Below, one piece after another: positions 31,869 to 43,037 of a DNA stretch of 64,000 nucleotides. The translations under genes were made by a program, and so were the position numbers. Source of the DNA: Citrus sinensis (lineage: Eukaryota; Streptophyta; Magnoliopsida; Sapindales; Rutaceae); contig NC_068558.1 in the NCBI RefSeq assembly GCF_022201045.2, forward strand, positions 37,405,501 to 37,469,500, read 5' to 3'. Within the stretch, counting starts at the first letter, position 1. Each line of letters opens with the position of its first letter. Under the pieces are notes generated by a model, which worked only from the letters and a program-made list of their open reading frames with translations, was not told the origin of the DNA and did no database searches.

Positions 31869-34800
31869 AGTAAGTCACAGTTCTTTGGACAACTTTAACG
31901 CGTACCCATTAAATTTTGTTTCTTTTTCATTTAACCCCTTGTCGTAGAAATTGCTTTTGCTGAATATGCTTTGTTTGGTGTATTGTTTTAGATGGAAACT
32001 AAGAGACTAGAGTAGAGAGGGTTTGAATTGAAATGGATTCAATTTATATTGAGTTGTTTGGCTTTGTTTTGAGACAAAAGAGTGTACTTTTAGCTGCATA
32101 TGAAATGCTTTGCTGCTTTACAATTAGAGTGATTGAATAAGTTTTTCAAAACGAATTATTTATTTGGGTTTCTATTTTATCTATTTTAACTGTTATTCGA
32201 TATTACGGTGTACTTCTCACTTATGTTGTTTTGTTATTATTATTATTATTATTTTTGAATGTGACTCTAATTATTCATAAAATTGTTTAGAAGGGAGTTT
32301 ATTTTTTATTTTTTTGGCCTTTGATAATTGCCATATCTGTACATCTCTGCTCGCCGTCTAATTGCTGAAAAACCATTTCTGCTTCTTTGGTGCAATTTTA
32401 TGTTTGAAATAGATTTTTATCAAGGTTTTCAACATTTGAAACTTTTTGTATTTTTTCCCCTATTTTTAACTCCTAGCTTTGATTAATAATGCTTTTCAGT
32501 TCTCCGGTAAATGACTTCAGTGGTTTTTACTTCCTTAAAAATAAAAAGAAGAGAAGAAGAGAACCTGCTCTCCAAATTGGGACACACACACACACACAAA
32601 AACTCATGTATATAAGTTTAGTTTTGGAATCTGAATAAAAGTTACAGCTGATGTTATTGTGTGGCAGTGGATTCAGATGAGGGAGCTGGAGCAGTAGAGG
32701 GCTCTGCTGGAAGACAGTTGATTATATTCGAAGGAGATTCAATTAGAGAGCCATGTGAGGGAATGGAATTTGATTCAGAAGAGGCTGCCAAGATATTCTA
32801 TGATGAATATGCACGGAGAGTAGGGTTTGTCATGCGTGTGATGTCTTGTCGTCGTTCAGAAAGAGATGGTAGGATTCTTGCACGTAGACTTGGATGTAAT
32901 AAAGAGGGTTATTGTGTTAGTATCCGAGGGAAATTTGGGCCAGTTCGAAAGCCTAGACCGAGCACAAGAGAAGGTTGTAAGGCAATGATTCATGTAAAGT
33001 TTGATAAATCTGGAAAGTGGGTGATAACTAAATTTGTAAAGGAACACAATCATCCACTTGTGGTGGCGCCGCGTGAAGCTCGTCAGACTATGGTAATGCC
33101 TTTTGTTTATAACTATTAACAGTAATTCATTGTGACGTTGTTATTTTCTTAATTCATTTGATGTATGGCTTAGTGCATCATTCGGTTCTCCAAATTCAGT
33201 AATTTTAGGAGTAATGTATTCATGGGTGTTTGTATCATTATTATTCCGAATTTCTCATGATCTTTGGCTTGTATTATTGAATTCATTGTGATATGCCATT
33301 TACTTTGTACAAAGAATAAAAAAGAAGTTTAATGCATGTAAATGAATAAATGGATAAATTTATGTGTAAATGAATAAATGACAACCTGTTGTAATAAATA
33401 ATGTGTCTTAGAGAGGCATAGGTGCATTTTCTTGGGTCTCATTGGGTTGCGGAAGTTCAAGGGGGTTTCTTTCTTCATTATTTATCAAACTTGGAAAACT
33501 GCTTTCTAATGATGTTTATGTTTTGGGTTCTCTTCCTGTTTTATTCATATTTTGTGGACTGGTGGTACAACTTTTTGTAATTTCCTTTTTTATTAATATG
33601 TTTTATTTTATCTTATTTTAAAAAGAAAAAGAAAAAGAAAAAAGAAAGGGAAAGGCATAGATTCGGTGCAATTGAAAATTTGAGTCTGGTGTGGGATAAT
33701 TAGTATGCTAATGTGAAAATTGCCGGATCAAGCAGAGATTGATTACTATAAGAAGGATGTTAGCCCAAAGTAGATTAATGGTGTGTGAAAAGTATTTGTA
33801 TAAACAATAAAATGAGAAGTCTCTTCAGAATCTGCATTGTCTTATTGAACTAATTGACTGTTTCCAGTTCAGATTGACCAAAATTTTCTTTAGAGGTTGC
33901 TGCTTATCACAGTTATTTATGTTGTGTGGATTTGCCAACTAGTTCATTGGGTGCTGAATGAGCAGCTGATAAATAGATGCTTCTCAATTAGCTGAGAATG
34001 AAGCCTATAGATAAATAAGATAGAATTCCGGCAACGACATTTACTTAAAGCTTGAGTTGTCTACTTCTTTGATAATTTAAGCACATTGTGCACTTTTTAT
34101 AGGTACATAAGTATCTGTACCAGTTGCTGGAGTTGAGTGATGTATTTTCATGTTGAGGGTCTTAGCTAAGACTTCGCTAGTACCAAAACAAGAAGTTGTT
34201 GACAGAGTTTTATTGTGCTGCCATTAGTCATTTAGATGCTGGTTATCAGTTGTTTAGAAGCTAATAGAAGTTATTAGCAGTAATTTGCTGTAATTTTCTA
34301 TTTTTGTTACTAATTTGATGTTTAAATATGTTAGTCTTACTCTTTCTGAGTTGTCTGATTCTTCATGCTGGGGTATTGACAGTCTTTTAAGAAGTAACGT
34401 ATCTATTCAGTGTAGTTTTTGTATTAAATCCTTACTTTCTATTTCTTGGATATTTCTCTCATTTGGCTGGAATTATTGAATCCATTATGATTAAAAAAAA
34501 AATTGATACAAGGATAAAAACCAAAGAATTGGGATGCATATATGCATGGCTAGTCCAGAATCAGTTTGATAAATTTATTTTGCTTAAAAGACAAAACAAA
34601 ACTAGAAGTCTCTTTAAACCTGCTCGGTCTTATTAAATTGAACAACTTTTTTAAACTCAAATTGACTAAAATTTTCTTTTAGAATTGCTGCTTTTCATGG
34701 TTATCTTTGTTGTATGGATTTACTAGGAAGTCGGTAGAGTATTGATTGAACAATAGATATGTAGATATTTCTCTATAATAAAAAATGAAGCCTGCAAAGA

Positions 34801-36487
34801 CAAAAGAAGAATCCAAGAAAATACAGTTAGCATAAGTCTGAATAGTATGTGTAAGTGATAATGTCAACAGTTTTTAAGTTTCTTAAAAAAAAAATAATGT
34901 AAACAGGTTTCCACTCTTTGATAGGTAAGGAGTTTGTAAGCTGTAGGATTTGATTAATAGATTTTTATGTCGAGGTCTTTGCCAAGGTTTCGCTAATACT
35001 GTAATTCACAAGTTGTTTGAAATCTACTGGGCAATGCAGATGCCAGTTCCTAGTCACCAATGTTCTCTTCACTCTAGGAGAAAAAATATTTAATGTTTAA
35101 TCTGTTGTGATTAACTTTTTTTAATTATTTAATTTTTATTTTATTTTGTGGCACATGATGAATATCACATGCAACACATGTCAACATTGTCATGTGAATG
35201 TTGTGTGGACTAAGTCAGGTTTTAGACATTTCTTTGGTAATCACTTTATACAAAACCAATTCACCATGATTTCCTGGAAAATCTTGACGACTCAACAAAT
35301 TTTCACATACCCAGCAACAAAAACGAGAAATTTACGTGACAAAGAGTTGAAACAGTAATGATAGAGCTACAAACACTTTGTACAAATGAGTGTGTACAAA
35401 CTGACGTCGTATGAGGAGCATGAGGAGATTGGTTGGAAAAAACCATTATAGGGCACATATAATTGAAAAAAGTAACCGTTATTACTTTTTATACTTTTTA
35501 GCCAATCTCTTCATGCCACATCAATTTGTAAACAATTTTGTACAAAATGGTTTGTAGCTTTATCATTTTTGGAGCTGAAGATATTGAAACTAGCAACGAT
35601 TTAGTCATCTCAAGAAGTGAAAACTCATCATAAGGTAAGGGTGAGTGGCAGTATTTGTGTTCAAAAAATGGGACTTTAGTGTAGTAATTTTTTTTTTTTG
35701 TTTAATAGTCCAAGAAAATAATTTGATATAGACAACCATAAGGTTAACAATGAGCAAAATAAAAATTGTGGTACGTCTTAGTGTCTGGTAGATAGAGATT
35801 GTTTCCAGTTACCTGGTTTTACTTCAGTGCAGTTAACTGTCAGCAGAAGAAGTAACAGCAAAGGGTTTATCTGTCACTTATTTTGCCCACAGGTCTGCAT
35901 CTGATACAATCATCAAACGTTGGGGGTCCATGTGTCATTTACCTTATTGTTTATTTGTTATGTAGATAACTTTTGATATATAAGCATTTTTTCCTGTTCT
36001 CTTAATAGAATGACAACCTCATCTGCATTCGAGAAGCCCTGACTTCACTATTTGTTTTCTCCACCTCTTTTGTTTATTAGTTGTCTTTTCTAGTCTTTGC
36101 AGACACTCATGAACATACAAATACAGTGCATTTACTTTCCCATTGATGGAATCAAGTCATCAATTGGTCATGCATAGTGTTTTCTTTTACATGCATCTAT
36201 GTGCTTTTCTCCAAACAAACGGTGCATAGCTTTTTACTTGTCAAATTTGGTTTTAATTGTTTGTTTTGCTTAAACTTTTATAGGATGAAAAAGATAAGAA
36301 GATTCAGGAATTGACAGTAGAGCTTCGAAATAAGAAACGGCTTTGTGCACTGTATCAAGAACAGCTAACAACTTTTATGAAGGTTGTGGAAGTGCATAGT
36401 GACCACCTATCAAAGAAAGTTCAGAATGTAATCAACAATCTCAAAGAATTTGAATCTATAGAGAAGGAGCTTTCGCGCAACAGATAG
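31869..36487 (+). CDS. FRF-A: short FAR1-related protein
   Basis: Spliced gene. Exon 1 is 5' UTR ending CAATCCA at 31869; intron 31870-32667; exon 2 32668-33092; intron 33093-36283; exon 3 36284-36487. The ATG is formed across the first intron (A|TG GAT), giving CCATGG context; exon 2 has no other in-frame ATG before the domain. Protein 209 residues. FAR1 zinc-finger domain at about 35-131 (GMEFDSEEAAKIFYDEYARR; C77, C104, H127, H129 as likely Zn ligands); C-terminal coiled coil (DEKDKKIQELTVELRNKK) at 143-209. No transposase core or SWIM domain, so it is an FRF-type factor, which in Arabidopsis are thought to modulate FHY3/FAR1 light signalling by binding the same DNA site. Nuclear role inferred. 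Confidence 0.88.
35344..35580. mobile_element. MITE in FRF-A intron 2
   Basis: Element about 35353-35571. Left arm AGTAATGATAGAGCTACAAAC and right arm (reverse-complemented) AAAAATGATAAAGCTACAAAC, followed in both by TTTGTACAAA. Imperfect 9-bp TSD, GAGTTGAAA against GAGCTGAAG (7 of 9). Same family as the better-kept MITE at 58172-58373. Older by its divergence. Confidence 0.7.
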
Positions 36488-37579
36488 CCATGAACTCCTG
36501 AAGTGGCTACTCCAGCGCCACTTAAAGTTGGTAGTACATTTTTTTTTTCCCTTGTACCATTTCAGGTCTACATATATATATTTTTTACGAAGTTGTGTCT
36601 AGTAGAGATTTAGGTGTTAGTAGGTTACTCTAGATGATCTGATATAAAAATGTACAATATGGTAGGCAGCTTTGAAGATTTGCTTTGGCAATTGTTGCAT
36701 AAGCACCCATTTATTTTCTTTTACCATTAGAATGTTCCTCCCTGACCATATTCTGAAGTGTTGTAACAAAAGGCAGTTGGTGCCGTGTAGGCAGCTGCTT
36801 CAGCTGGACAGGATCTTGCGTAACGAATGACTTTGTAATCATTTCTGGTAATGTTAGCTAAGCCAAGAGCTCCATTGCAATTGTTGTTTTAGCATATGTG
36901 GTTCTTCTCTCTTTGTTGTTCCCTTAAATTAGTTTTTGCGAAATTCCATCGTTAACTACTTCCTTTTCATAGACTCTGTTACGGATGTGTTCTGATAGCG
37001 TCTTCTGACCTAAGGGCATGTTTCTGGTTGTAGAAGAAATAGAGTTTCAACGCCATGTTGATCCAAAATGCATGTTCAAGTTTCAGCATAAGGTTGGTGT
37101 TTTGGCTTTATGAGAGTTTATTTCAAGAGTGCAGAGAAAGGAAGGAATTTGATAAACTGCTTTGATTTAAAGTATTATGTTACATGATAGTGGTATAAAT
37201 GTATAAGACAAAAAATTCGTAGACATGAAAATTAAGAACGGTAATCAAGTAATTTGAGACGTAAATGCAAAACGTGTTACTTGAACATCAAACACCAAAT
37301 GGGTAATATGCGGAACTTCAAACATGAAAGCTGCGTTATGATGATTAACACGGGAACTACGGCCATTCTCCAATGTGCTCCCTCTGGCTTGTCCTGATGT
37401 TATGGAGCTAACCTCTAATCAGCATCAGCTATCCTAAGATTTAATCTCAATAGATAATTAGACTCTCCTTGTTCTAGAAATAAATATCTAAATTTCTTTC
37501 AGAATTCTATTAATGAATTTCGTCTAATTTGATATAAACAAGAGTGTTATTATTATACTAATGTCCATCAAGATGATGT
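36488..37579. other. FRF-A 3' UTR and spacer
   Basis: No gene seen. The first few hundred bases are presumably 3' UTR. Beyond about 37000 no structure was noticed. Confidence 0.5.
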
Positions 37580-37966
37580 ACAATGATTAGGGATGGCAAT
37601 TGGGAGTAGGGATGGCAATAGGGAGGGGAGGGGAGGGGACCAATCTCCCCATACTCATCTCCGATATTTTGCATATGTCCCCGTCTCCGTCAGAATTACT
37701 TGAGAGAATCCCCATCCCCTCCCCGAATAATAACAGGGGATCCTCGAGGGTCCCCGGTCCACGAATAACTAATAGTCTAATACATTATTTTTATTTTTGA
37801 TTTTAAATTAATCATATTAAAATAAAAAATTCAGATAAAAATAAAATTCAAAATATATCTTACATTAATATTGATCCATTGCAAAGTCACATTCAAAATA
37901 TAAATTATTAAAATAATTATAAAACAATGAAAATGATATAAGTAAAGTAACTTATAAGTGCAAATC

Positions 37967-38239
37967 TTAATAACTGTATAATATAATCACAATGTAAAAT
38001 AAACTCATACTGTTATTGTAAGCTCGTAACCAACTTTGACAGCACATTAAGGCCTCCAATGTGCTTGGATGAAGTTTGTTACGGTGTGGGCTCACAACTC
38101 TACCACCGGTGCTAAAAGCTGATTCAGAAGCAACTGTTGTAATTGGAATTGCCAAAATATCTCTAGCAATTCGAGCTAATGTAGGATACCTATTAGCATT
38201 TAATAATATAAATATTTTGATATTTATTATTTTTAACAA
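37967..38239 (-). pseudogene. hAT transposase dimerisation-domain remnant, copy 1
   Basis: Reads NANRYPTLARIARDILAIPI, TTVASESAFSTGGRVVSPHR and NKLHPSTLEALMCCQSWL, the hallmark hATC region (ILAIPxTTVASESAFSTGGRV). Nothing N-terminal to it is kept, so it is a relic of a larger transposase. Inside the non-autonomous hAT element at 37588-39607. Confidence 0.85.
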
Positions 38240-39140
38240 TATTTATAATTTTGTTATTTATTTATTAGTAATTTTAAAAATAAAATTAAAATTAAAAATT
38301 AAAATGGGGAAATGGGTAGGGGATGGGGATTCCACCTCATCCCCGTCCCCTCCCTGAATAAAAAATTGGGTAAAAAATTTTCCCCGTCCCCTCCTCGAAT
38401 AAAAAATTGGGTATAAAATTATCCCCGTACCCTCCCCGAATGGGGAAAATCCCCGAGGGTACCCGTCCCCGTGGGGATTTTTGCCATCCCTAATTGGGAG
38501 GGGAGGGGAGGGGACCAATCTCCCCATACCCATCCCCGATGTTTTGCGTATGTCCCCGTCCCCTCCCCGTCCCCGTCAGAATTGCTTGAGAGAATCCTCA
38601 TCCCGTCCCGAATAATAACAGGGGGTCCCCGAAGGTCCCCGGTCCCCAAATAACTAATAGTCTAATACATTTTTTTATTTTCGATTTTAAATTAATCATA
38701 TTAAAATAAAAAATTCAGATAAAAATAAAGTTCAAAATATATTTTACATTAATATTGATCCATTACAAAGTCACATTCAAAATATAAATTATTAAAATAA
38801 TTATCTTTGTCAATGACTCAATCTTCATAATCCTACAATAAAAAGAAAAAAAATTATTTTTATATCGGTAATAAAATAAATAAAATAAATGTAGATACTT
38901 AATTAATATTTTTAATAAAACTATTTACCTCCTGCTCGTCCTGCTCGTCCTACTCGTCCTGCTCGTCCTGCTCGTCCTGTTCTTCCTCGAGAAATGTGGC
39001 AAATTGAGAGATAGCCTCAGATTTCAAACCTAAAACAATGAAAATGATATAAGTAAAGTAACTTATAAGTGCAAATATTAATAACTGTATAATATAATTA
39101 CAATGTAAAATAAACTCATACTGCTATTGTAAGCTCGTAA

Positions 39141-39350
39141 CTAACTTTGACAGCACATTAAGGCCTCCAATGTGCTTGGATGAAGTTTGTTATGGTGTGG
39201 GTTCACAACTCTACCACCGGTGGTAAAAGCTAATTCAGAAGCAACTGTTGTAATTGGAATTGCCAAAATATCTCTAACAATTCGATCTAATGTAGGATAC
39301 CTATTAGCATTTAATAATATAAATATTTTGATATTTATTATTTTTAACAA
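39141..39350 (-). pseudogene. hAT transposase dimerisation-domain remnant, copy 2
   Basis: Near copy of the remnant at 37967-38239 (ANRYPTLDRIVRDILAIPIT, TVASELAFTTGGRVVNPHHN). It has several substitutions in the SESAFST motif and a stop after CCQS. The divergence between the two gives a relative age for the internal duplication. Confidence 0.85.
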
Positions 39351-39615
39351 TATTTATAATTTTGTTATTTATTTATTAATTAGTAATTTTAAAAATAAAA
39401 ATAAAATTAAAAATTCAAATGGGGAAATGGGTAGGGGATGGGGATTCCACCTCATCCCCGTCCCCTCCCCGAATAAAAAATTAGGTAAAAAATTTTTCCC
39501 GACCCCTCCCCGAATAAAAAATTGAGTATAAAATTATCCCCATACCCTCACTGAATAGGAAAAATCTCCGAGGGTACCCGTCCCCATGGAGATTTTTACT
39601 ATCCCTAACAATGAT

Positions 39616-40676
39616 GTATATTCCCATCTAAATACACGTATATCTCAATCGAAAATATTTTGAATATCCATTTTTAAAAGAGTCCCTTTGCTCTTAAATC
39701 AATATTTAACGTTTTGGGCAATTCCTTTTTCTCTTTCATGATTTGTTATTGATTAGAGGGGCCATAATTCTTTTCACTACTAAACCTCCCAAGAAGATAT
39801 GATTATGAAGTATGAATTCTCTCATCTTCCAGCCATGGCCTTCAACTCATGTGAAAAGGACGCAGTTTTAATCAAAGGAGGGCAATGGGGTAAAATTGTT
39901 GCTATTATTATTAAAAAAATATATATGTATATTTGAGAGTCCGTGATAACGTGGTGAGGGCGCCCTCACAGTAAAAACATCACCACCTTCTTCATCATCC
40001 TCATTTAAGTACTGAAAACAGCGAGTTAGCAGTTAAGTCACCTCTCTCAATTCAATCATCACAATCCGCAGTGTCTCGCTCTATTTATAATAAAGGTAAG
40101 CAAAAATTTCTTTTTTTTTTGGTTAAAAAAATTGAATTGTCATGAAATACTTGTTATTTTGGATACCGCATGATCTTTGTTGTCCATCTGCAGTTTCTGC
40201 TATTTTTATTTTTTTTTCATTGAAAAAAAAAAAAAGCTCCCATTTCATTCTATGCACAGGGGTTACCATTAAACCCTAGGCTCTATATTGGAAATGGGCG
40301 GCAAGAAGAATCAAAATTTTATCTTAAAAACCTGTAAAATGACTTGAATTGGTTAACTCTTTTAGTAATTAGGGTTTAGGTTTTTAATTATCTGCAGTTT
40401 CCCATTATTGATTAATATATATATTTTTTAATTCAGGTTTTAGACATTAGTGTGACAAAACATCTTTCTAGAGCCAGTGATTTTCATTTATATGAAGTTA
40501 ACTAGTTTTAGCTGTTATTTACATATCTATTTGAGCTAAGTTTCTTTCATTAATTTGAGAGATGCAGATGGTTGCCTAGTTCATTAATGTTGACATATTA
40601 GCATGCTACCCATTTGAGAATTGAATCAGGTTTTTGAAGTTCATTATTGTTGTTCATTGGATTCAGAAGTGGCTGA
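39616..40676 (+). other. 5' region and non-coding exon 1 of the type I membrane protein gene
   Basis: Exon 1 probably ends at 40095 (TAATAAAG|GTAAGC); intron 40096-40676 ends in TTCAG. 39990-40095 is a plausible 5' UTR. No other gene in the spacer. Confidence 0.5.
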
Positions 40677-40698
40677 GTAACGGGCGTTCCTCTGGTCT

Positions 40699-41847
40699 AT
40701 GATGATTCATTTGCGAGCTCAAAAGTTGCTGATTCTGCTGTATATACTGGTTTTTTTCAGCAGCAGCCTAACTTTGAGTCAAGGAGACATGTCAGTAACT
40801 CAGTAAATAAAAATTGCAGAATGTCATCGTCTTGAGTAGCTGGTGCTTTAACTGGATGGTTGATTAGATTACTTTCTTTCTGTTTTTATAGGTTTGAAGG
40901 AAAGGTTCTCAAGGTAGGGGAGGAGCTATGGAAGGAAACTTTACCATTACATATGGGTTCTCGATTGTACCAGCTCCAAGGGCTGAAATCTTTCAATTGG
41001 TACGAAGTGAAGATCTCATATCCAGCTTCTGTATGTAATTTTCTATGTGTTTGCGTTGTTGCTTGTTGCAGCATTCTCTAGCTGAATGCTTATTTACTCG
41101 CCTTTTTGTTTTGTGGGGTGTGAATTACAGGTACCTGCTAGCTTTACGTTACAATTGAAGAAAGGCAATTTAGACATAGGGCTGAACAAGAACAGAAGGT
41201 TACTCAATACTGAAAAGTTGATTTTCAAGACTGAGAATCTTGATGTTCTTAATGATCAGGTTCGAAAATATCCCTAAACTTTTATATATAATGTTTCGTA
41301 TTTGTTGAGTTCAAGTTTGGTGATCTGCACAGGGTGGAATGCATGTTTTAGTTACTGTGGAGCCTGAGGGAGTTGTTGCAATGCCGAACGTAGAGGAGAG
41401 AGAGTTCATCTTTAATATTGGTAATTTGGGTTCATATAATCTTTCAGATCATCAATTCATATAAATTCCATTACTCTTGCACTTGAAAATATTGGTTTCA
41501 AGGTTCCACAGTGGAGGCAGTTTGTGGCTACCTAATTATTTGTGAAATGTACAGGTTCTGTATTTTCTCAATCATTTCCGCCTGTCTGAGTTCTTTTCTT
41601 CTATATGTAATGTTCATTATGGGATTCTTTCAGCAGCATATTACTTGTAACTGATCAATCTTGTTGGTCCTTAACAGCTTGTGATGAACTATTGTTGGGC
41701 ATCCCGTACAAAGCTTGGTGGGTTGTTGTCTTTGTGTTGTTATGTTTGGGATTGGCGTTGATCACCCCTTATTTTCTTCCATCTTATTTGCTGCCGAAGA
41801 ATGGGGGCTTACCCTCGGATCTACGGAATGTTTCAAAGGAATCTTGA
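40699..41847 (+). CDS. Type I single-pass membrane protein, unknown function
   Basis: Five coding exons, all with GT-AG ends and consistent phase: 40699-40790, 40892-41030, 41131-41259, 41333-41420, 41678-41847. The product is 205 residues. Residues 1-28 are a clear signal peptide (MMIHLRAQKLLILLYILVFF). A lumenal or extracellular domain follows (about 30-160), with a likely beta-rich fold (YEVKISYPASVPASFTLQLK; VLVTVEPEGVVAMPN). Residues 163-183 are a transmembrane helix (WWVVVFVLLCLGLALITPYF), leaving a short C-terminal cytosolic tail (PKNGGLPSDLRNVSKES). I do not recognise the family. The single-exon ORF calls at 40860 and 41086 are parts of this gene. Start chosen because it supplies the signal peptide and joins in frame; an M is rebuilt at the first junction. 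Confidence 0.85.
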
Positions 41848-42890
41848 TATTTAATTTAGAAGTTAAACTTTGCTGCTGATGTTGTTGAGGCTATGGTGCT
41901 TTTTTGACTTGGTTTCTACTGTACAAAAATTCTTTGGTTGTTTCAATTCAATAGAATCAAATGTCTTTTAACCATTTTACAATTTCTTAGGACCTGATTC
42001 TTGATATTTGGGAATTTGAAATGGAAATGTTCAGAAGTTATTTGAAGATCTCCATTTCTGATTCTTTAATCGCATTTTTCCTTTTTCAGAAATTTATGAT
42101 TTTTCTTTTTGTTGGGAAATCAAAATTTAAGTATAATATTTAATTATGTAACAATAAATTGATGTTATCTATTAACACCTCTTGTATCTACAGCCGCGAA
42201 CTCAAGTTTGTTATACTTAAAAGCTGTTTAGATAGTCCTATAGAAGTTTAATTTTCTTTCAAATGTTTAAAAGTAAAATATGTTGCCCTATTTCGATGGG
42301 TAAAAGAATCCGCAACTCAAATTGTGTGGGTTATTTGGGTTAAGAAAACTTTAGCCACAAATGACAAAACGCGGCTCAAATTTATAAAAGTATTTTTATA
42401 CATAAAAGAATCTCACATGTTGAAAAAAAAAATGGATTCTAAATACTATACTCTTCACCTTTAAAACTTGTTCTACTTTGTGCTTAATGATTATTATTCC
42501 ACAATATATTTATATATATATAAAATAATTTTTTGGTCCGAGATCATAAAGTGTGTGGAAAATATCTGGTAAAATTTTAAAATCGTGAAATTTTAAAAAT
42601 TTAAAATTTAAAGCGCTTAAACTGTATCGTTTATGTATTTTTTTTTGGATATTTCCACATTTTATAAAATTCTGAATTAAAACTATATAATGTACAGAGA
42701 CCATTAAACGTAATGTACAACTCTTAATTAGTCATTCTTTTCATAGATTTACACTAATAAAATGACCAAATTTTTAAAAAAAAAAAACAAAGGAATCTAA
42801 CGGCTCATATCGACCTTGAAGTTTTGTACAATAGCTGAAAAGTGGGACCCATCTGTTAATGTATCACAGCCTTTTGCTGTTTTTTTTTTT
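41848..42890. other. Intergenic spacer
   Basis: 3' UTR of the preceding gene to about 42000, then AT-rich sequence. No further gene or repeat seen. Confidence 0.5.
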
Positions 42891-43037
42891 TTTGGAAAAA
42901 TTCCTTTCCGTTGCTTGTTTCTTCTTGAACGGCTGCGAGCCTGCGACTAACCACCACGGGTAACAGCATCAGAGGCGACCCACGAAGATTAATTTCACAA
43001 ATAATTTTTTTTTCTTTTCACGTAAAAGAAAGCAACA

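Larger units (their letters stand above)
37580..39615. mobile_element. hAT element, 2.0 kb, internally duplicated
   Basis: 8-bp TSD ACAATGAT at 37580-37587 and 39608-39615; element 37588-39607. Ends TAGGGATGGCAA and (right) TTTTTACTATCCCTA. The interior is two head-to-tail copies of about 1 kb, meeting near 38482-38495 (TTTTTGCCATCCCTA then ATTGGGAGGGG). Each copy has a G/C-rich arm at each side and a minus-strand hAT dimerisation remnant. A GACGAGCAG-type 9-bp minisatellite lies at 38930-38990 in the second copy only. TSD length and hATC domain fix the superfamily. Confidence 0.9.

Noticed and set aside
32661-32667. GTG start of FRF-A at 32661
   Set aside because: It lies in the intron before the CAG acceptor; plant nuclear genes rarely start at GTG and the spliced ATG explains the frame.
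38471-38653. Pro/Gly-rich ORFs around 37600-38650
   Set aside because: G/C-rich arms of the hAT element in several frames; no protein family.
38930-38990. Possible CRISPR-like or satellite array of CTGCTCGTC units
   Set aside because: It is a 9-bp minisatellite (acidic codon repeat) inside the hAT element.
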